From CAZRVH01 sp964624905 (GTDB taxonomy: Bacteria > Patescibacteriota > Gracilibacteria > Peribacterales > Peribacteraceae), in the NCBI GenBank assembly GCA_964624905.1, contig CAZUYK010000005.1, positions 1 through 64,000 of the forward strand: 64,000 nucleotides of DNA, in the 5' to 3' direction. Position numbers and translations under genes: made by a program. The notes under the pieces are model-generated. The model was not told the origin of the DNA and searched no databases. It saw nothing but the letters and a program-made list of their open reading frames with translations. This document shows positions 60,725 through 64,000 of this stretch, in pieces. Positions within the stretch are counted from its first letter, which is position 1. Each line of letters starts with the position of its first letter.

Positions 60725-61747
60725 TCAGGATTCCCGTGAAATCTCGCCCGCCGTATTCCTGGCGAACATTTCGGCGATCTCATCCGGATCGCGCGTTTGG
60801 CTGAGGATCCATTTCAATTTCACGTAAGCGGATTCCGGGGTCATATCGCCCGTCGGCAATACCCCCAGCTCCATCACCTTTCGTCCCACGTCGTAGAGAT
60901 ACATGCGCGTCGTACCGTAGATGCATTGGGTGGAAATAACGACGGGTATTTTTTTCTTCTGCGCCTTCTTGATGCTGGGGAGCAGGGAATTCTCTTCCGA
61001 CGGCAGGTTGCCCGGCCCGAAGGATTCCAAAATGAGTCCGTCCACGCCTTGCGCGATGATGGCGTCGATCGTCTTTGGCGACAGTCCGGGAGTGCATTTC
61101 ACGGCTACGACGTCTCCATCGAACACGTTTTGCACCGACAGTTGCCCGCTATGCCTGTGCCTCACGTTCGGATACGTAAGCTCGGGCTGCAAACGGATGG
61201 AGCCCAGGTCCGGGAACACCGGGGAAATAAACGCGTTGCGTTCGCTCTCGCTGACTTTCATGCTACGGTTTCCGCGCAGGATCTTGGTTCCGAACACGAT
61301 GCACACTTCGGCCAGGTCCATCGTGGCGACTTGGCAGGCGTTCACCAGGTTCGTCAGTGCGTCGCTACCCAGGATTTCCGGGGGCACTTGCGATCCGGTG
61401 AGCACCACGGGCTTGCCCAGGTTCTGGAGCGCGAATGAAAGCGCGCAGGCCGTGTACGCCATCGTGTCCGTACCGTGGGTCACCACGAAACCGTCGAAAT
61501 TGTGATATTCCTTTTGGATGGCTTTGGCGATCTTCACCCAATGCGAGGGCTGCATGTTCGTGCTGTCGATGTTCGTGATCGTCTGAGCCGTGATGTCAAA
61601 ATCATCCTTCAGCCTTTTCTCCTGGTTCAGGAGATCGGTGGCGGTCAGCTGCGGCTTCAACGCGGATGTCCGTACATCCTGCCTCATGCCGATGGTGCCG
61701 CCGCAATACAAAAGAAGAAGCGATGGTTTGCGAAGTTTGGAAGTCAT
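60725..61747 (-). CDS. ansA: L-asparaginase (type I, AnsA-like)
   Basis: 340 residues without signal peptide. The two catalytic Thr regions are visible: YCGGTIGM (about 15-22) and VTHGTDTMAYTA (about 88-99), with the conserved KPVVLTGSQ following. It hydrolyses asparagine to aspartate and ammonia in the cytoplasm. Its ATG shares one base with the TAA stop of the upstream RelA/SpoT-type gene (TAATG), so the two are co-translated. A second asparaginase-like gene begins on the other side of that gene. Confidence 0.93.
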   Translation of the reverse strand: MTSKLRKPSLLLLYCGGTIGMRQDVRTSALKPQLTATDLLNQEKRLKDDFDITAQTITNIDSTNMQPSHWVKIAKAIQKEYHNFDGFVVTHGTDTMAYTACALSFALQNLGKPVVLTGSQVPPEILGSDALTNLVNACQVATMDLAEVCIVFGTKILRGNRSMKVSESERNAFISPVFPDLGSIRLQPELTYPNVRHRHSGQLSVQNVFDGDVVAVKCTPGLSPKTIDAIIAQGVDGLILESFGPGNLPSEENSLLPSIKKAQKKKIPVVISTQCIYGTTRMYLYDVGRKVMELGVLPTGDMTPESAYVKLKWILSQTRDPDEIAEMFARNTAGEISRES

Positions 61748-63801
61748 TAGGGGGTGATGCGGAAGATGTGCGAGACGTAGGGCAGTCCGAACAGGTATTC
61801 GTATGCTATCTGCAGGGGGCGAAGACGGTCCGTGTTGAATCCCAATGTGATGGATGACGGTTCGAATTTCAACAATTTTACCGGCGTTGTGAGAAGTCCT
61901 TGCAATTCCGAAATCGCCTCAAGGGGATTCGCGTCTTTCGTGTATGAGAAGCGGAACGCAAAGTGCATGGGATACCGGAGCAATTCCTTGCGGACCAGCA
62001 ACGGAACGAATTCCTTCGAGAAGCGCTTCTCGTTCGCCGGAGCGTCCGCGGAAATCACTTCCATGATATCCGGTCCGGCCTGCAGACCGATGATGTTTCC
62101 CGCCTGCAGCTCGCCCATCTCCGTCCGAAGGACGAACCGCATGCTCGACGCACGCATCAATCCGGAAACGTCGTGGAAAACGGATGGGTCCAGGAGGAGG
62201 AAATCCTCGGGCGCGCTATGCTCTTCCATGTGCTGGAAAGGATTGACGATCCCGTTGCCGATATTGGCGAGTACGTTCGGGGTCCCGCCCATCTTCTCCC
62301 GCACGGATTTTTGCCACGTGATGCTGAAGAAAGGGTCCATCGCGATGTCCACCGTCCTGTTGAGGATTTCCTGTCCCCGTCTGGTTTGTTCTTGCTTCGG
62401 GAGCGACGCGAGGTTCGAAAGGAGCAAATTTTCCGCGAAGGACGTCCTTAGGAACCGTATGTCTTTCGCGGAGCGCATGAAATCCTTTGCCATCTGAAAT
62501 TTCACGATGTCCCCGGCATTCACCTCCTTCGTAAGGGGAACGGGTATACCGTTGACGGACGCCGAGGCCGCGTGTTTTCCCGTGGATTCCGAAGCATAGT
62601 ACGCAAGATCCAGCACGGTCGCGTCCAATGGCACGTCGACGGTCTTTTTCTTGTCGTTCAGCACGACGGATATCCTGTTCTGCTCCCCGAATATCTCGTT
62701 TTGTATCGTCGAGAAAAACGCATACAGGTCCTGTTCGTCGCGTTCCAGCGAAACCAGCGTCTCTATCCATTCCGGCATCTCCGTCGATTTCTTCAGCTTG
62801 TTTTTTTCCTGGTACAGCATCGCCATGCCGAACTGCGCCTGTTTGACCATGGACGTGGTCTGGATGACGATATCCACGGGATGGCCCGACGTGGTGAAGA
62901 CCGTCGTATGCAAGGCCTGGTATCCGTTCATTTTGGGTGCCGCGATGTAGTCATCCATTTGCTGCGGCAGCGGCGGGGAAAAGCGATGCACGTCTCCCAG
63001 GCACGAGTAGCAATCGCTTCCGTCGGGAACGCACACGAGGACGCGGTGGAACGTTTCGACGTGCTGCAATTGGGAATCACTCAGCATGTGTTCCTTATAG
63101 ATGGAGTGGAAATGCCTTTCGACCAATGAAACCTTCGCGCCTTTCCATCCGTCGGTTAACAATTGTTTCTGCAGCTTGTTCGTCCAATGTTCCAGGTCGG
63201 TTCCTTGTTTCTTCCAGGTCTCTTGCGCCTTCCTCGTAATCAGGTCGTATTCCGGCGCGTGCAAAACGCGAAAACAGCGATCCGATAACTCCTGGTACCA
63301 GTTGCGCATGCCGAGAAGGTCGGCCAAGGGGCAGTAGATATCCTGCGTTTCGCGGGCGATGCGCATCTGCTTTTCCGCGGGGACCGCGTCCAAGGTCTGC
63401 ATGTTGTGCATTCTGTCGGCGATTTTGATGAAAATGACGCGTATGTCCTTGCCCATCGCACGGAACATTTTCCTCAAAAATTGCAGGTTGCGCTCCTTTT
63501 TATCCGTCTGCATTCCGACGATTTCCACTTTCGTCACCCCATCCACGAGCAAAACGACCTCCTTCCCGAACTCCCTTTCGATATCCTTGTAGGTCACATT
63601 CGTATCTTCGACCGTATCGTGCAATAGGGCTGCAATAACCGTCTGGTCGTCGGCGTAGATTTCCTTCAAAAGGTTCGCCACGGCTTTCACGTGGTTCACG
63701 AAGGGTTCTCCCGAAGTCCTGAACTGTCCGGCATGGGCCTTTTCCGCAAACAATTCCGCTTTTTTGACCTGCCTGGAGGTGTGCGGAGAGACGCGGGGCA
63801 T
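61747..63801 (-). CDS. RelA/SpoT-family (p)ppGpp hydrolase/synthetase homologue
   Basis: 684 residues from the ATG at 63801. HD hydrolase domain: FVNHVKAVANLL, ALLHDTVEDTNVTY (HDxxED), then VDGVTKVE. The synthetase-like domain keeps KMNGYQALHTTV, but the usual YDLxAxR segment is HVETFHRVLV and the RxKxxxSI region is altered, so synthesis may be lost. A TGS domain (VDVPLDATVLDLAYYAS) follows, then an unclear C-terminus. Extended -10 TGGTATACT lies 7 nt before the ATG, which decides this start over the upstream ATG at 63825. Confidence 0.92.
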   Translation of the reverse strand: MPRVSPHTSRQVKKAELFAEKAHAGQFRTSGEPFVNHVKAVANLLKEIYADDQTVIAALLHDTVEDTNVTYKDIEREFGKEVVLLVDGVTKVEIVGMQTDKKERNLQFLRKMFRAMGKDIRVIFIKIADRMHNMQTLDAVPAEKQMRIARETQDIYCPLADLLGMRNWYQELSDRCFRVLHAPEYDLITRKAQETWKKQGTDLEHWTNKLQKQLLTDGWKGAKVSLVERHFHSIYKEHMLSDSQLQHVETFHRVLVCVPDGSDCYSCLGDVHRFSPPLPQQMDDYIAAPKMNGYQALHTTVFTTSGHPVDIVIQTTSMVKQAQFGMAMLYQEKNKLKKSTEMPEWIETLVSLERDEQDLYAFFSTIQNEIFGEQNRISVVLNDKKKTVDVPLDATVLDLAYYASESTGKHAASASVNGIPVPLTKEVNAGDIVKFQMAKDFMRSAKDIRFLRTSFAENLLLSNLASLPKQEQTRRGQEILNRTVDIAMDPFFSITWQKSVREKMGGTPNVLANIGNGIVNPFQHMEEHSAPEDFLLLDPSVFHDVSGLMRASSMRFVLRTEMGELQAGNIIGLQAGPDIMEVISADAPANEKRFSKEFVPLLVRKELLRYPMHFAFRFSYTKDANPLEAISELQGLLTTPVKLLKFEPSSITLGFNTDRLRPLQIAYEYLFGLPYVSHIFRITP

Positions 63802-63808
63802 GAGAATG

Positions 63809-63817
63809 AGTATACCA
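63809..63817 (-). promoter_or_regulatory. Extended -10 promoter of the RelA/SpoT-type gene
   Basis: TGGTATACT read on the minus strand; 7 nt separate it from the ATG at 63801. Confidence 0.7.
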
Positions 63818-63900
63818 GATTGCATTAATGAAGCTATAGTTTATAATTTGCACCTTTTGTACGGCCTTAAATCCCTTTTTGGGCTACGATTTTGTACAGA

Positions 63901-64000
63901 TGCTTCGAATGGAATCCTCCTCTCCTTCGGCAGAGAAACCTCGCCTGCATATCGTGGGTCTGGGGGGAACGATCATGTCCAAACCGCAACTGGAGGAAAA
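63901..64000 (+). CDS. Asparaginase-like gene, 5' end only
   Basis: The first 33 codons before the right edge, including RLHIVGLGGTIMSK, which matches the N-terminal strand and catalytic GGTI motif of L-asparaginases and related amidotransferase subunits. TACGAT lies about 9 nt before the ATG. A second ATG at 63910-63912 is possible. Divergent from the RelA/SpoT-type gene. The rest is outside the window. Confidence 0.6.

Noticed and set aside
56421..60827. Two long plus-strand ORFs (596 and 589 codons) opposite ileS
   Set aside because: Shadows of ileS; composition typical of antisense frames.
63801..63825. Upstream ATG at 63825 as start of the RelA/SpoT-type gene
   Set aside because: It would lie upstream of the TATACT -10 box; the ATG at 63801 fits the promoter and gives a normal N-terminus.

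Overview
The window looks like a piece of a bacterial metagenome-assembled genome (a 10-base run of N lies inside one gene). Supporting bacterial identity are a tmRNA, a sigma-70 factor, a type I restriction system and a RelA/SpoT homologue. Small genes of unknown function, an archaeal/eukaryote-type isoleucyl-tRNA synthetase, a short alanyl-tRNA synthetase and many apparently leaderless genes fit a member of the Candidate Phyla Radiation (Patescibacteria, perhaps Peribacteria/Peregrinibacteria-like). That placement is my inference, not something the sequence proves.

Left part (1-9.66 kb): a type I restriction-modification operon (hsdM-hsdS-hsdR, minus strand; hsdR runs off the left edge) lies downstream of a phage-like module. 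The module has a replication protein O homologue, a small Cro-like XRE protein, a divergent repressor-like protein and a large serine recombinase. Middle part (about 9.66-27.87 kb): a visibly more AT-rich genomic island ends in the 3' end of tRNA-Asn(GTT). It carries a DUF2779 nuclease, a GmrSD-type restriction enzyme, three unknown genes, an HTH protein, a tyrosine recombinase, a type III restriction operon with a Shedu (DUF4263) gene inserted between mod and res, and a second serine recombinase whose 3' end reads into the tRNA. A 9-base match to the tRNA end also lies inside the tail of the first serine recombinase, which suggests two elements integrated one after the other at the same site.

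Right part (27.9-64 kb) is core chromosome. It holds HTTM/DCC, tRNA-methyltransferase-like and GT-C membrane proteins, alaS, rpoD, two tandem sensor histidine kinases with EF-hand-like loops, tmRNA, an ATP-grasp/small peptide/S9 peptidase group, and many small membrane proteins (DUF817, TspO, DUF1295, DUF2177, DoxX, TMEM175). Further on are an M23 peptidase, an SdpR-type repressor, a Gfo/Idh/MocA oxidoreductase, a Gmad2 lipoprotein, an SLH protein and a holin-like protein. The right end has ileS with two inserted histidine-phosphatase domains, an L-asparaginase, a RelA/SpoT homologue and the start of a second asparaginase-like gene.

The most notable observations are: (1) an 88-nt structured RNA element with compensatory base changes that sits 7-8 nt upstream of both tRNA-Asn and tmRNA; (2) the IleRS with two histidine-phosphatase domains in its catalytic core; (3) the Shedu nuclease embedded in a type III R-M operon; (4) the two-step integration at tRNA-Asn; (5) widespread leaderless expression, with the -10 box 6-8 nt before the start codon in many genes.
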